Shown: piece by piece, positions 34,252 to 43,216 of the stretch
Layout of the letters: the number at the start of each line of letters is the position of its first letter
Numbering within the stretch: position 1 is the stretch's first letter
Source of the DNA: Deltaproteobacteria bacterium
GTDB taxonomy: Bacteria > Myxococcota_A > UBA9160 > SMWR01
Reading direction: 5' to 3'
Assembly (NCBI GenBank): GCA_019310965.1
Contig: JAFDDG010000017.1
Location: forward strand, 1 to 64,000
Length of the DNA: 64,000 bases
Notes under the pieces: model-generated
What the model saw: the letters and a program-made list of their open reading frames with translations, nothing else
What the model was told of the DNA's origin: nothing
The model's database searches: none
Translations under genes and position numbers: made by a program

Positions 34252-36414
34252 CTACTTCACCTCGAACTCGGAGATGCCGTCCCAGTCCGGCCCGGGGGGG
34301 TGCAGCTCGGACTGGCGCGCCAGTCCGAGAAGGCGCTGCACCGAGAGATCGTCCGGCCGCAGCTCGCAGAGGCTCTCGAGGGCAGCGACCGCCGCGCGGA
34401 ACTCCCCCGCGGTGTACGCCTCGAGGGCGGCCTCGTAGGCGGCGGCGAATTCGCGCTGCGAATCGGACACCTCGGACTCGTTGCCGAGGAGCTCGAAGAT
34501 CTCGACTGGCTGCTGCTTACCCTTCACGCGCACGCTGTCGACCCGACGCCAGACCACGCCGGGGCCAGCCGCATCCCGGGTCGCGCGGGATGCGAGCGCC
34601 GAGACTCCGTAGAAACGGCCGAGCCCCTCCAGGCGGCTGGCGAGGTTCATGGTGTCCCCCATGCCCGTGTAGACGAGCCGGGAGCGTGCGCCGACGTTCC
34701 CGATCACCGCGGGGCCGCTGGCCAGGCCAAAGCGGGTGGGGAGTTCTGGCAGACCTCGGGCCTGCCAGAGCGCGGCCAGCTCCCCCAATCGGTTGCGACA
34801 GCGCAGAACGGCTTGCGTGGCATGCTGGGCGTGCGCGGCGTCGTCGATCGGAGCCCCCCAGAGCGCGATCAGTCCGTCGCCGTTCAGCTGCGTGACCGTA
34901 CCGAAGCCGTCGCCCTGGATGATGCCGAGAAGCTCCTCGAAGTATTCCGCCATGTGCGCGGTCAGCGCCTCCGGCGCGAGACGCTCCGCGATCGAGGTAA
35001 AGCTCCTCACGTCGGTGAAGAGCGCCGTCACACTGCGGCGCTCCCCGCCGATGCGAGCGGCCTCGCCCCGAGCCATCAGCTCGCGGACGATCTCCATGGG
35101 CACGTAGCGCGAGAACGAATCGAGGGTGACGCGCATGCGCTCCTGCTCCGTCGCGAGCTGCTGCAGCTCGCGCAGCCGCGTCTGCACCGGTGCGATCCCG
35201 CCGAGCTCGAGAGCGCCGATGCGTTGGCTGTTGCGCGCCAGAGCGGCGAGAGGCACTCCGTAGCGACGCGCGAGCCAGAACGCCATCGCGACCGCGACCG
35301 CGAAGCCCAACAGCGCCGCGCCGAGCAGGAAGAAGCGCTGCTGAGTGATGGCGCCGACCAGATCGCGCTCCGGCACCGCGACCACCATGCGAATCGACTG
35401 GTTGGCGCCGAGTTCGACGGTGCGCGTCTGGACCCAAAAAGTCTTGCCTTCGCTCTCGAAAGAGAACAGGGTCGGCAGCCGCTCGGGAAAGCGCTCTGCC
35501 AGCGCACGCCCCCCGTCGCGCAGCAGTTCGATGCCGATCTCACCCGGGCGCTGCAGGAGCGCACGCTCCCGTGCCGCATCGTTGCCCAGCTGCGCGAGGC
35601 CCGGCAGACCGAGAAGGCGCGCATCGGCATCCACCACGAAGCCGAAGCCGTTCTCGCTGACCTCCAGCCGCTGGGTGAACTCGGTCAAATCGCTCAGCAG
35701 CACGTCGAAGGCCAGCACCAGCTCGCGACCGGAAGCATCGGTCACGTGCACCGCGGCCGTCACACCCAACTGACCAGTCGTAAAGAACCGGTAGGGACGA
35801 GTCCAATAGATCTGGTCGGGAGCCGCCTCGCCCGGTGCGCGAGCGGCTTCGACCACCTGGTACCAGTCCCGCGTGCGCGGGTCGTAGCGCTCGTCTTCCG
35901 GCGGGTCATCGACGGTCCAGCGCGTCTCCGGGGCGTCGTCAGACCATTCGCGAAACTCGAGGCGATGGCCCCAGCGTTCGGTCCAGACCTGCCGGTTGCG
36001 CCAGCGATCCGGGAGGCGCAGCAGCAGAAAGCCGCGTCCCTCGGCATCCCCGATGTTCACGGCAGAGATCTGTGGGAGATTCTCGATCATCGGCACGAAG
36101 ACGCGGTTCAGGCCGTCGCCAGCGTCGATGTCCAGAACGCCATTCTCCAGGAGATCGCGGGAGAGGAGCAGACTGCGCTCCACTGGCATCAGGAAGCCCG
36201 CGACATCGGCCTCGACCTGGCCCATGGCCCGCTCGATCAGCGCCTCCGACATCGAGCTGCGGATCCGCTCTGCCGTGATGACGGTGGTGAGCAGGATCGC
36301 GCCCGTCAACACGATGATCAGCAGACAGAGGTTGCGAATCAGGCTTCGGCGAATCGTAATGCTGCGACGGGGAGCGCTGGATCCGGGTTCCGGTGAGGCT
36401 TCGCCGTCTGCCAT
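34252..36414 (-). CDS. Cache-domain class III nucleotidyl cyclase
   Basis: Membrane cyclase of 720 aa. TM1 is about residues 28-47, the periplasmic double-Cache-like sensor about 50-355 (DPRTRDWYQVVEAAR, ISAVNIGDAEGRGFL), TM2 about 360-382, then a HAMP-like linker and the cyclase domain about 455-650. Metal-binding Asp468 (LFTDVRSFTS) and Asp513 (NGDGLIALWGAP), and Asn590/Arg594 (MNLASRLEG) are present. The purine-selecting lysine before GDG is Gln (TQLNGDG), so ATP against GTP preference is unclear. ATG 36414 is assumed; a GTG about 20 bases upstream is possible. It is divergent from a methyltransferase gene. Confidence 0.92.
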   Translation of the reverse strand: MADGEASPEPGSSAPRRSITIRRSLIRNLCLLIIVLTGAILLTTVITAERIRSSMSEALIERAMGQVEADVAGFLMPVERSLLLSRDLLENGVLDIDAGDGLNRVFVPMIENLPQISAVNIGDAEGRGFLLLRLPDRWRNRQVWTERWGHRLEFREWSDDAPETRWTVDDPPEDERYDPRTRDWYQVVEAARAPGEAAPDQIYWTRPYRFFTTGQLGVTAAVHVTDASGRELVLAFDVLLSDLTEFTQRLEVSENGFGFVVDADARLLGLPGLAQLGNDAARERALLQRPGEIGIELLRDGGRALAERFPERLPTLFSFESEGKTFWVQTRTVELGANQSIRMVVAVPERDLVGAITQQRFFLLGAALLGFAVAVAMAFWLARRYGVPLAALARNSQRIGALELGGIAPVQTRLRELQQLATEQERMRVTLDSFSRYVPMEIVRELMARGEAARIGGERRSVTALFTDVRSFTSIAERLAPEALTAHMAEYFEELLGIIQGDGFGTVTQLNGDGLIALWGAPIDDAAHAQHATQAVLRCRNRLGELAALWQARGLPELPTRFGLASGPAVIGNVGARSRLVYTGMGDTMNLASRLEGLGRFYGVSALASRATRDAAGPGVVWRRVDSVRVKGKQQPVEIFELLGNESEVSDSQREFAAAYEAALEAYTAGEFRAAVAALESLCELRPDDLSVQRLLGLARQSELHPPGPDWDGISEFEVK

Positions 36415-36487
36415 CCCATCGAAGACTACCACTCCGCCGTCGCCCCGCCCTGATGCCGAGACCCCCCGGGCGCGCGACACTGGGTAG

Positions 36488-37333
36488 ATGGACACGGTCG
36501 TCCGCCGGGCACGCGCGTTGCCGCCGGGCCGCAGCCTCGAGAACGTGCGCAACCACTACGAGGTGGAACGCCGCATCGCAGCCAGACTGTTGGCGGCGCC
36601 GCGCGCCGAGCGCAGCCAGATCTACCGCACCATGTACGATGAGCTATTCGCCCTCGTCCCCGATCACCCGCGGCTCTTGCGACGCGACGACCCGGCCCGC
36701 ACCGCGCTTCACAACCGTTCGAAGCTCGACCTGCTGCGCGGCTTTCTCGAGCCGGCGCAGAGGGTCGCAGAGTTCGCACCGGGCGACTGCCTCTTTTGCC
36801 TCGAACTCTGCGGGCACGTCGCCTCGGTCACCGGCATCGACATTTCCGACCAACGCGGAAGCTGGAAAGACGAACCGGAGAAATTCCGCCTGCTGGTCTA
36901 CGACGGCTATGAGCTGGGGCTCTCCGATGGCTGTCTGGATCTGGTCTTCAGCGATCAACTCGTCGAACATCTGCACCCGGAAGACACGGAGCTGCACTTT
37001 CGCCTGGTACGGCGCATCCTGGCGCCCGGAGGCGTCTACTTCTTTCGCACGCCACACGCCCTCTGTGGGCCGCACGATGTATCCCGCTTCTTTTCGGATA
37101 CGCCGGAGGGTTTCCATCTCAAGGAATGGACCTACACGGAGCTGGGCCCGCTGCTGCGGTCGGCGGGTTTCACAGCGCTGCGCGCCTACTGGAACGCGCG
37201 CGGCGCGCGGGTGAGATTGCCTTGGCGCCTCGTCGTAGCGCTCGAAGCCGCGATGGGTGTGTTGCCAGCGCGGCTGCGTCGGCACGTGTCGCGGGGGTTC
37301 CTCCCGAACGTGACGATCGCCGCCGGCCGCTGA
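36488..37333 (+). CDS. SAM-dependent class I methyltransferase
   Basis: Methyltransferase of 281 aa. Motif I is degenerate (VAEFAPGDCLFCLELCG in place of the usual ExGxGxG), followed by VTGIDIS, the Asp-containing DLVFSDQLVEHLHPED and the strand-5 signature RILAPGGVYFFRTPH. HLKEWTYTELGPLLRSAGF is typical of Methyltransf_11/23 enzymes acting on lipids or sugars. Start ATG 36488 lacks a good ribosome binding site. It is followed by 304 bases without a gene. Substrate unknown; a glycosyltransferase and a sulfotransferase lie a few kilobases downstream, so glycolipid modification is possible. Confidence 0.85.
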   Translation: MDTVVRRARALPPGRSLENVRNHYEVERRIAARLLAAPRAERSQIYRTMYDELFALVPDHPRLLRRDDPARTALHNRSKLDLLRGFLEPAQRVAEFAPGDCLFCLELCGHVASVTGIDISDQRGSWKDEPEKFRLLVYDGYELGLSDGCLDLVFSDQLVEHLHPEDTELHFRLVRRILAPGGVYFFRTPHALCGPHDVSRFFSDTPEGFHLKEWTYTELGPLLRSAGFTALRAYWNARGARVRLPWRLVVALEAAMGVLPARLRRHVSRGFLPNVTIAAGR

Positions 37334-37637
37334 ACGCGCCGCGCGGGCCAACCTCCGCGGGGAGCGCGGCGCGAGCGCGGACGCCTCCCCTGTAACATGC
37401 CGAAATAGCTAAGCATTATCCAGTCTTCGAGATTGCTGATCCGCTTTCCGCCCGCCGCAGACCTATGGAGCATGGAACGACGACGCGACCCGCGACTCCG
37501 GCCTGCCGGGGGGGCTCTCGTGGCTGCCGGTGCCCGTGATCGAGCGACGGGCGCCCGGCCCCGAGCCTGCGTGGACCACGCCAGAACTCCGAAACCCGAG
37601 CTCGTTGCAGCTCGCGACTTCCGCAAAGGAGAACCTC
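37334..37637. other. Intergenic stretch without a recognised gene
   Basis: These 304 bases separate the methyltransferase stop from the DUF2330 start. No reading frame here looks protein-like, and I see no hairpin with a T-tract and no tRNA fold. The part at 37403-37445 is unusually AT-rich for this window and may hold the promoter of the downstream gene, whose ribosome binding site AAAGGAG is at 37625-37631. Confidence 0.5.
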
Positions 37638-38978
37638 ATGAAGACCCGAAACCGACGCAACGTCATCGCCACGGGCCTCGCCCTGGCACTCGCCTTCCTC
37701 CTGCACACCGACGCACGAGCATTCTGTGGTTTCTACGTTGCCAAGGCGGACACGAAGCTCTTCAACAAGGCGTCGCAGGTCGTGCTGGTGCGTGATGGCG
37801 ATCGCACGGTCATCACGATGTCGAACGATTTCCAGGGCGATCCGAAGGAGTTCGCGATGGTGATCCCGGTGCCAACGTTCGTAGAGCGCGAACAGATCCA
37901 CGTCGGCGAACGCGCCGTGATCGAGCACCTCGATGCCTACACCTCGCCTCGCCTGGTCGAGTACCACGACAGCGACCCGTGCTCCCCGGTCTACGAGCGC
38001 TCGATGGCACCCCGCACAGTGGCAAAATCCGACGCGGCAGAAGAGAGGCTGCGGGCGGCACGCGCGGAGGGCGTCAGCATCGAGGCATCCTACAGCGTCG
38101 GCGAGTACGACATCCTGATTCTGTCGGCGCAGCAGAGCGATGGCCTGGCACGCTGGCTGCGCCAGAGCGGCTACCGGCTTCCCGACGGCGCGGTGCCCGT
38201 GTTGTCGAGCTACCTGAAGCAGGGCATGCGCTTCTTCGTGGCCAAGGTGAACCTCGAAGCGCAGAGCAAGCTCGGATTCAGCTACCTGCGCCCGCTCCAG
38301 GTGGCCTACGAGTCGCCGAAGTTCATGCTGCCGATCCGCCTCGGGACACTCAACGCCAACGGAAGCCAGGAGCTCTTCGTCTACACACTGACGCGCAAGG
38401 GTCGTGTCGAGACGACGAACTACCGCACGGTGAAGCTGCCCACCGGCATCGAGGTGCCGACCTACCTGAAGGCCGATTTCGGCGACTTCTACACCTCGCT
38501 CTTCGACGAGCAGGTGCGCCGCGAGGACATGCGCGTGGTGTTCACGGAGTACGCCTGGGACATGGCCTGGTGTGACCCCTGCGCGGCGGACCCGCTGTCG
38601 CGGCAGGAGCTGCGCGACCTGGGCGTCTTCTGGGTGGAGCCCGGCGTTGGCCCCGCACTCGACGTATTCGTGACGCGCCTGCACCTGCGCTACGACGCCG
38701 AACGCTTTCCGGCGGACCTGGTCTTCCAGGAGACGGGCGACCGCAGCAATTTCCAGGGACGCTACGTACTGCGGCACCCCTTCGCGGGGCCGGCCACGTG
38801 CCCGGCGGCACAGCAGTACCGCGAGCAGCTGGCGCAGCGTCGGGAGCGCGAGGCACAGACCCTGGCGTCGCTCACCGGCTGGGACCTGGCAGAGATCCGC
38901 CGTCGCATCGGGCTCGGCGGCAACGGGCCGTCGTCCGGGGCGGCTCGGCGCTGGTGGCAGAGCCTCTGGCACGACTGA
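37638..38978 (+). CDS. DUF2330 family exported protein
   Basis: Large exported protein of unknown function, 446 aa. ATG 37638 follows AAAGGAG. The signal peptide ends around ARA-FCGF. The family hallmark FCGFYVAKADTKLFNKASQV is at the mature N-terminus, then VIPVPTFVEREQIHVGE, and VGEYDILILSAQQSDGLARW. Cysteines occur near the N-terminus, at DPCSP, in WCDPCAADP and in ATCPAAQQ, and could form disulfides. A C-terminal low-complexity segment (REQLAQRREREAQ) precedes a hydrophilic tail. Members of this family are mostly in Myxococcota, Planctomycetes and relatives; localisation is probably periplasmic or surface. Confidence 0.88.
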   Translation: MKTRNRRNVIATGLALALAFLLHTDARAFCGFYVAKADTKLFNKASQVVLVRDGDRTVITMSNDFQGDPKEFAMVIPVPTFVEREQIHVGERAVIEHLDAYTSPRLVEYHDSDPCSPVYERSMAPRTVAKSDAAEERLRAARAEGVSIEASYSVGEYDILILSAQQSDGLARWLRQSGYRLPDGAVPVLSSYLKQGMRFFVAKVNLEAQSKLGFSYLRPLQVAYESPKFMLPIRLGTLNANGSQELFVYTLTRKGRVETTNYRTVKLPTGIEVPTYLKADFGDFYTSLFDEQVRREDMRVVFTEYAWDMAWCDPCAADPLSRQELRDLGVFWVEPGVGPALDVFVTRLHLRYDAERFPADLVFQETGDRSNFQGRYVLRHPFAGPATCPAAQQYREQLAQRREREAQTLASLTGWDLAEIRRRIGLGGNGPSSGAARRWWQSLWHD

Positions 38979-39086
38979 TGGGGGCCGAGGAAGAGCCGGG
39001 GCCTGTGCTGGGCGGTGCGGGGGCACGAGGCCCTGCCGGGCCCCGGCTCGATCGCGCTGCAGTCGGGCTATCGTGAGCGGCGCAAC

Positions 39087-40238
39087 ATGGCCGCAGCCGC
39101 TTCGCGGATTCTGATCGACGCCACCATGGCCCGACGCGGCGGTGGGTTCACCTACCTGGTGAACCTCCTGCCGCGGCTGGCGGAGCTGGCGCCGGAGCGC
39201 CGCTTCCGCCTGCTGGCGCGCTCCGCCTCTCTTCGCCAAAGCCTGCCGAAGGCGCACAATCTCGAAGTCGTGGCTCTGCCGGACGCCGGCTTCGCGAGAC
39301 GTCTGGCTTTTAGCTGGTTGAGCGCTCCCCAGATGGCACGGCGCTGGCGCGCTGACGTCTACTTCGCGGCTGGCGATATCGCACCGCTGTTGGCGCCTTG
39401 CCCGGTGATTGCGAGCTTCCGCAACCCAAATGTGTTCACTTCGCTGGATCAGGGCTGGTACGCGTTTCAGGTATTCCGCCTCGGCGCATTGCGCCGGCTC
39501 GCACGGGTCACGGCGCGCTCGAGCGCCCGCATCCTCTTCGTGAGCCACGACTCGGCGCGCTGGATCGGGGAGTCGATCGGGCTGCCCCCAGCGAAGCGAG
39601 CCGTGATCCACCACGGCATCGATCCCGAGCGCTTCTCAGCCAGCCCGGCGCCCGCGCCCTACCCGCGTCCGTATCTGCTCTCGGTGAGCTCCATCTATCG
39701 CTACAAGAACTTCGTGCGCCTGATCGAAGCCTGGACGTTGCTGGCGCGGCGCCGTGCCGACACGCCGGATCTCGTCATCGTCGGCGACGACATGGATCCC
39801 GACTACTCGGCCCAGATGCGCAACGCCCGGGCCGCAGCTGGCTCCCTGCAGGAGCGCATCTGCATCGTAGGCGCGGTGCCCTACGCGGAAGTTCCGGCGT
39901 GGTACCGCGGAGCGCAGCTATTCGCGTTTCCGTCATACCTCGAGACGTTCGGGCACCCACTGCTCGAGGCCATGGCCTCCGACGTGCCGGTGGTCGCGGC
40001 GGACATCCCGGTATCGCGAGAGGTGGCGGGAGATTCGGCGCTCTACGCGCCCCACGACGACGTGGCAGCACTGGCCGACGCACTGGCGTGCGGCCTCGAC
40101 GATGCGGCCTTTCGCGAACGCGCACGTGCGCGCGGACGGGAACGCGTGGCCCACTTCACCTGGGACGCCTCCGCGCGCGCACACCTGGCGCTCTTCGACG
40201 AGTCGGTCGCCACGCCAGCAGCGACTCAGACCGGGTAG
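39087..40238 (+). CDS. Glycosyltransferase, GT4/GT-B type
   Basis: Retaining glycosyltransferase of 383 aa with two Rossmann-like domains. The N-terminal domain starts RILIDATMARRGGGFTYLVN; the C-terminal nucleotide-sugar site has SVSSIYRYKNFVRLIEAW, then FAFPSYLETFGHPLLEAMAS with the E(x7)E pattern and VPVVAADIPVSREVAGD. It acts in the cytosol on a lipid-linked or secreted sugar chain. ATG 39087 is chosen because homology begins there, with a poor ribosome binding site. Its 3' end overlaps the convergent sulfotransferase gene by 13 bases. Confidence 0.92.
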   Translation: MAAAASRILIDATMARRGGGFTYLVNLLPRLAELAPERRFRLLARSASLRQSLPKAHNLEVVALPDAGFARRLAFSWLSAPQMARRWRADVYFAAGDIAPLLAPCPVIASFRNPNVFTSLDQGWYAFQVFRLGALRRLARVTARSSARILFVSHDSARWIGESIGLPPAKRAVIHHGIDPERFSASPAPAPYPRPYLLSVSSIYRYKNFVRLIEAWTLLARRRADTPDLVIVGDDMDPDYSAQMRNARAAAGSLQERICIVGAVPYAEVPAWYRGAQLFAFPSYLETFGHPLLEAMASDVPVVAADIPVSREVAGDSALYAPHDDVAALADALACGLDDAAFRERARARGRERVAHFTWDASARAHLALFDESVATPAATQTG

Positions 40239-41122
40239 CCGAGGGCCTCGAGGCTCGGGGCCAGCGCCGTCCCAAGCCGGCGCTGCTCCTCGACACTCAG
40301 CGACTCGCGCCACTTCTCACCCACGGGGCGCACGCCTAGGGCTGCAATTCGCTCCGCCTGTCGCGGATCGGCTTCGAGGTCGCACCACTCGGTCAACTCG
40401 GCCAGCGCAGCCGCCGGGCCCTCCACGAACTCCTCGTAGCGCAACTCGCGGTAGCGGTCTCCGATCGTCGCACCGGCGGCGCGAATGTTCTCCACCAGCA
40501 ACTTCCACTGGATACCAGCAAGCACCGCGAACGAGCCGTCGCTGGCGCGCCACAGCTCCTCGTGCTCCTGCGATAGTGGCCCCCAGCGCCACTGGGAAGG
40601 TCCCCGCCAGCCCTCCCAGAAGCCCACCTGGAGCAGCGACGCCGCAACGGCGCGCCCGTCGCGAATCACGTGCAGGTAGCTGGCGTCGGGAAACGCGCAA
40701 TCCATGAAGCCGATGCGCGACCAGCCGGTGTATTTCGCGGTAAAACGTGGCTTGCGCTGAACGGCCAGGTGCCGCGCCACCAATCGCCGCATGCGTAGGC
40801 GACTCGCGTCCGAGCAATCGCGCGCATCGAGATCGCGGGCGGGCCGATTGAATCCGTCGAAGCAGTCCATCCAGGGCCGGTAGCCCTCGACGGGGCGCGG
40901 CCGCCAGCCGTGTTTGCCGAGCGCCCGCACACCCGGCGCATGACGCAGCTTCGCAAGCCGGAGCCAGAACGCAGCATCTCCAAAGCGATTCGACCAGTTC
41001 GAGATCCACGCCAGCGAGGGATGCTCCGCGAGCGCGTGAAACACCACGGTGGTGCCAGAGCGACCGCAGCCGATCACGAAGATCGGCCGCTCGACGCCGG
41101 GAGATCCGGAGGGCTGCGCCAT
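40226..41122 (-). CDS. PAPS-dependent sulfotransferase family protein
   Basis: Sulfotransferase-fold protein, 298 aa. The 5'-phosphosulfate loop VIGCGRSGTTVVFHAL and the 3'-phosphate motif HVIRDGRAVAASLLQ define PAPS binding. RYEEFVEGPAAALAELTEWC is the usual C-terminal helix. No transmembrane segment is evident. It presumably sulfates a sugar, lipid or protein, perhaps a product of the glycosyltransferase encoded on the opposite strand next to it. Start ATG 41122 is at the homology boundary. Confidence 0.88.
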   Translation of the reverse strand: MAQPSGSPGVERPIFVIGCGRSGTTVVFHALAEHPSLAWISNWSNRFGDAAFWLRLAKLRHAPGVRALGKHGWRPRPVEGYRPWMDCFDGFNRPARDLDARDCSDASRLRMRRLVARHLAVQRKPRFTAKYTGWSRIGFMDCAFPDASYLHVIRDGRAVAASLLQVGFWEGWRGPSQWRWGPLSQEHEELWRASDGSFAVLAGIQWKLLVENIRAAGATIGDRYRELRYEEFVEGPAAALAELTEWCDLEADPRQAERIAALGVRPVGEKWRESLSVEEQRRLGTALAPSLEALGYPV

Positions 41123-41294
41123 GCGCTCCGGAGTCTAGCCGCTGGGGTAAGATGCGCGCGCAACCCGACGGGAACGTGCATGATCTTCACCGGCAATCGC
41201 CGCGGCCACGAAGAGAGCTGTCGCGCGCGGACATCGCGAGCCCGACGCTGAAGGCGAGCGGGTGGAGCACCGACGGTCGCCGCGAGAGCAAGGT

Positions 41295-42266
41295 GTGAAA
41301 CGCGCCGGCATCGCGGTGGCACTGCTCTGGCTGGGCGCCTGCAGCCCGGACCCGGAAGCCGCACCAAGCGTCGCCGAACGACTCGACGCGCTCGGCTACG
41401 TCGGCTGGGCGCCGGTCACGACACAGGAGGCACGACGCAGCGGTGTCGTTCATCACGACACCGCTCTCGCACAGCCAGGGCTCAACCTGTTCAGCAGCCG
41501 CGCCGTCCCGGGCGCCCGGCTCGTGAATCTGAACGGCGACGTCGTGCACGAGTGGCACGCCATCGCGAAACCCGGCCGTGGCTGGAACCACGTGGAGCTG
41601 GCGCCGGGCGGGGACATCATCGCCCTCGAACGCGTCGCGGCGTATCTCACTCTGGGCGGACGCCGCACGCGCGTGCTCGGGGAGAACGTGCTGCGCTTGA
41701 CGGCGGAAGGTGAGGTGCGCTCCCGCACAGCGCTTCACGATCTGCTCGGCGAGCACTTGAGCGCCGAAGGGCTGGCCGCGGCGCGGCGTCGACGCCCGAT
41801 CCGCGTTCCGCCTGGCAACGCATGCGCGATGGGTGGCGCCCACCTCCCGCCGATCTATTCCACGCCAACTCGATCGAGATCCTGCCACGCGACGTGCCGG
41901 GACTGGGGCCCGCCGGCGCGGCACTGGTCTCGCTGCGCAATCTCGACCTCGTCGTGGTGCTGGACCTCGCGGAACCCGCCGTCGTCTGGAGCCTCGGTCC
42001 CGGTCGTCGAGATCGATCCCATCGGCCGCGAGGTCGTGTGGGAATACAGCGGCACGCCGGAACGCTCGTTGCGCTCGCGCTCCCAGGGTGGCGCCGAGGG
42101 CCTCGCCAACGGCAACGTGCTCGTCGTGGAGTCCGAGCGCGGTCGCGCCTTCGAGGTCACCCGCGATGGTGCGCTCGCCTGGGAGTTCCTGCACCCCCGA
42201 CTCGATGCTGCCCGGGGCGCGCGCGCAGCGATCTACCGGATGACGCGCACCGCAGCACCCCGCTAG
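41295..42266 (+). pseudogene. Arylsulfotransferase-like (ASST) lipoprotein gene with two compensating frameshifts
   Basis: The N-terminal part reads as a lipoprotein precursor (VKRAGIAVALLWLGAC, lipobox Cys) followed by ASST-like beta-propeller units such as ARLVNLNGDVVHEW and WNHVELAPGGDIIAL. From about 41790 to 42000 the family pattern continues in another frame (ADLFHANSIEILPRDVPG, ALVSLRNLDLVVVLDLAEP), while the original frame gives nonsense. From about 42001 the first frame resumes (VVEIDPIGREVVWEYSG, EGLANGNVLVVESERGRA). Two indels therefore flank a 200-base block. They may be genuine mutations or assembly errors. The gene stops one base before the convergent MaoC gene. Confidence 0.78.
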
Positions 42267-42267
42267 A

Positions 42268-43128
42268 TCAGCTCCGCACTCGAACCGCCGCGTTGCTGAT
42301 GATCGGTGCGTCGCGCTCCTTCGACTTCACCGACAGCACGATGTCGTCCCCCTCACGCCACCATGCAGTGAGGTACGTCTCGCCCGGGTAGGCGACCCCG
42401 CGGAAGCGTGCCTGGTAGCGCGCAACGCGGGTGGGATCACCGTCGAGCAGGTGATCCACCACGGCCTTGCAGACGAGGCCATACGAGCAAAGGCCGTGAA
42501 TGATCGGAACGTCGAAACCCGCCAACTTCGCGAACTCGGGATCCGCGTGCAGGGGATTCTTGTCGCCGCTCAACCGGTAGAGAAGTGCCTGCTGCGGGAA
42601 CGTCGTCGTCTCGATGACACCATCCGGCGCGCGATCCGGCGGCTCGTTGCCGGGCGCGGGTCCGGACGGGCCGCCGAAGCCACCCTCACCGCGGATGAAG
42701 GCCGCCATCCGCGTCGTGAAGACGAGCTCGCCGTCGGCATCCCGCGCCTCGTTCTCGAGAACCAGCACCGCCGCCTTGCCTTTGTCGTAGACGTCGGCCA
42801 CGCGGCTGCGGCTGGTGAGCGTCGCCTTCACCGGCAACGGCTTGTGGATCTCGACCTCCTGTTCGCCGTGCAGGAGCTGCGTCATGTTGAATTCGACGCC
42901 GGGAATGTTGAGGCCGCCACCGCTCGTCGGGCGACGCCCGCCGGCGACGATGGCGAAGCTCGGCAGCACCTTGAGCCCTTTCTCGTAGGTGTATCCGAGC
43001 TCATTGGGGTCGGTCGCCGGCACGCCCGCGCCCACGCCGAGGTGGTAGAGAATGACGTCATCCGCCACCCACGTGATCTCGCGTTCCCCCAGCTCCGCAC
43101 CCACGGCCTTGTCCCGATCGATCGGCAT
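42268..43128 (-). CDS. MaoC-type (R)-specific 2-enoyl-CoA hydratase, double hot-dog
   Basis: Hydratase 2 family enzyme of 286 aa with two hot-dog domains, as in eukaryotic MFE-2 hydratase and actinobacterial ChsH-like or HTD-type enzymes. The catalytic motif YRLSGDKNPLHADPEFAKLA (Asp and His) lies in the C-terminal half, followed by GFDVPIIHGLCSYG. The N-terminal half (VGAELGEREITWVADDVILY) is the inactive hot-dog. It hydrates trans-2-enoyl-CoA to (3R)-hydroxyacyl-CoA in beta-oxidation. ATG 43128 follows GGAGG. It diverges from the M48 protease gene across 88 bases. Confidence 0.92.
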   Translation of the reverse strand: MPIDRDKAVGAELGEREITWVADDVILYHLGVGAGVPATDPNELGYTYEKGLKVLPSFAIVAGGRRPTSGGGLNIPGVEFNMTQLLHGEQEVEIHKPLPVKATLTSRSRVADVYDKGKAAVLVLENEARDADGELVFTTRMAAFIRGEGGFGGPSGPAPGNEPPDRAPDGVIETTTFPQQALLYRLSGDKNPLHADPEFAKLAGFDVPIIHGLCSYGLVCKAVVDHLLDGDPTRVARYQARFRGVAYPGETYLTAWWREGDDIVLSVKSKERDAPIISNAAVRVRS

Positions 43129-43216
43129 CCCATCCTCCACTCGGCACACTGCCGGAAAAGTGCGGCCTTGCAGCAGGCCGAGCACACGCGCAGGATACAC
43201 GGCCGCGGAGGAGTGT

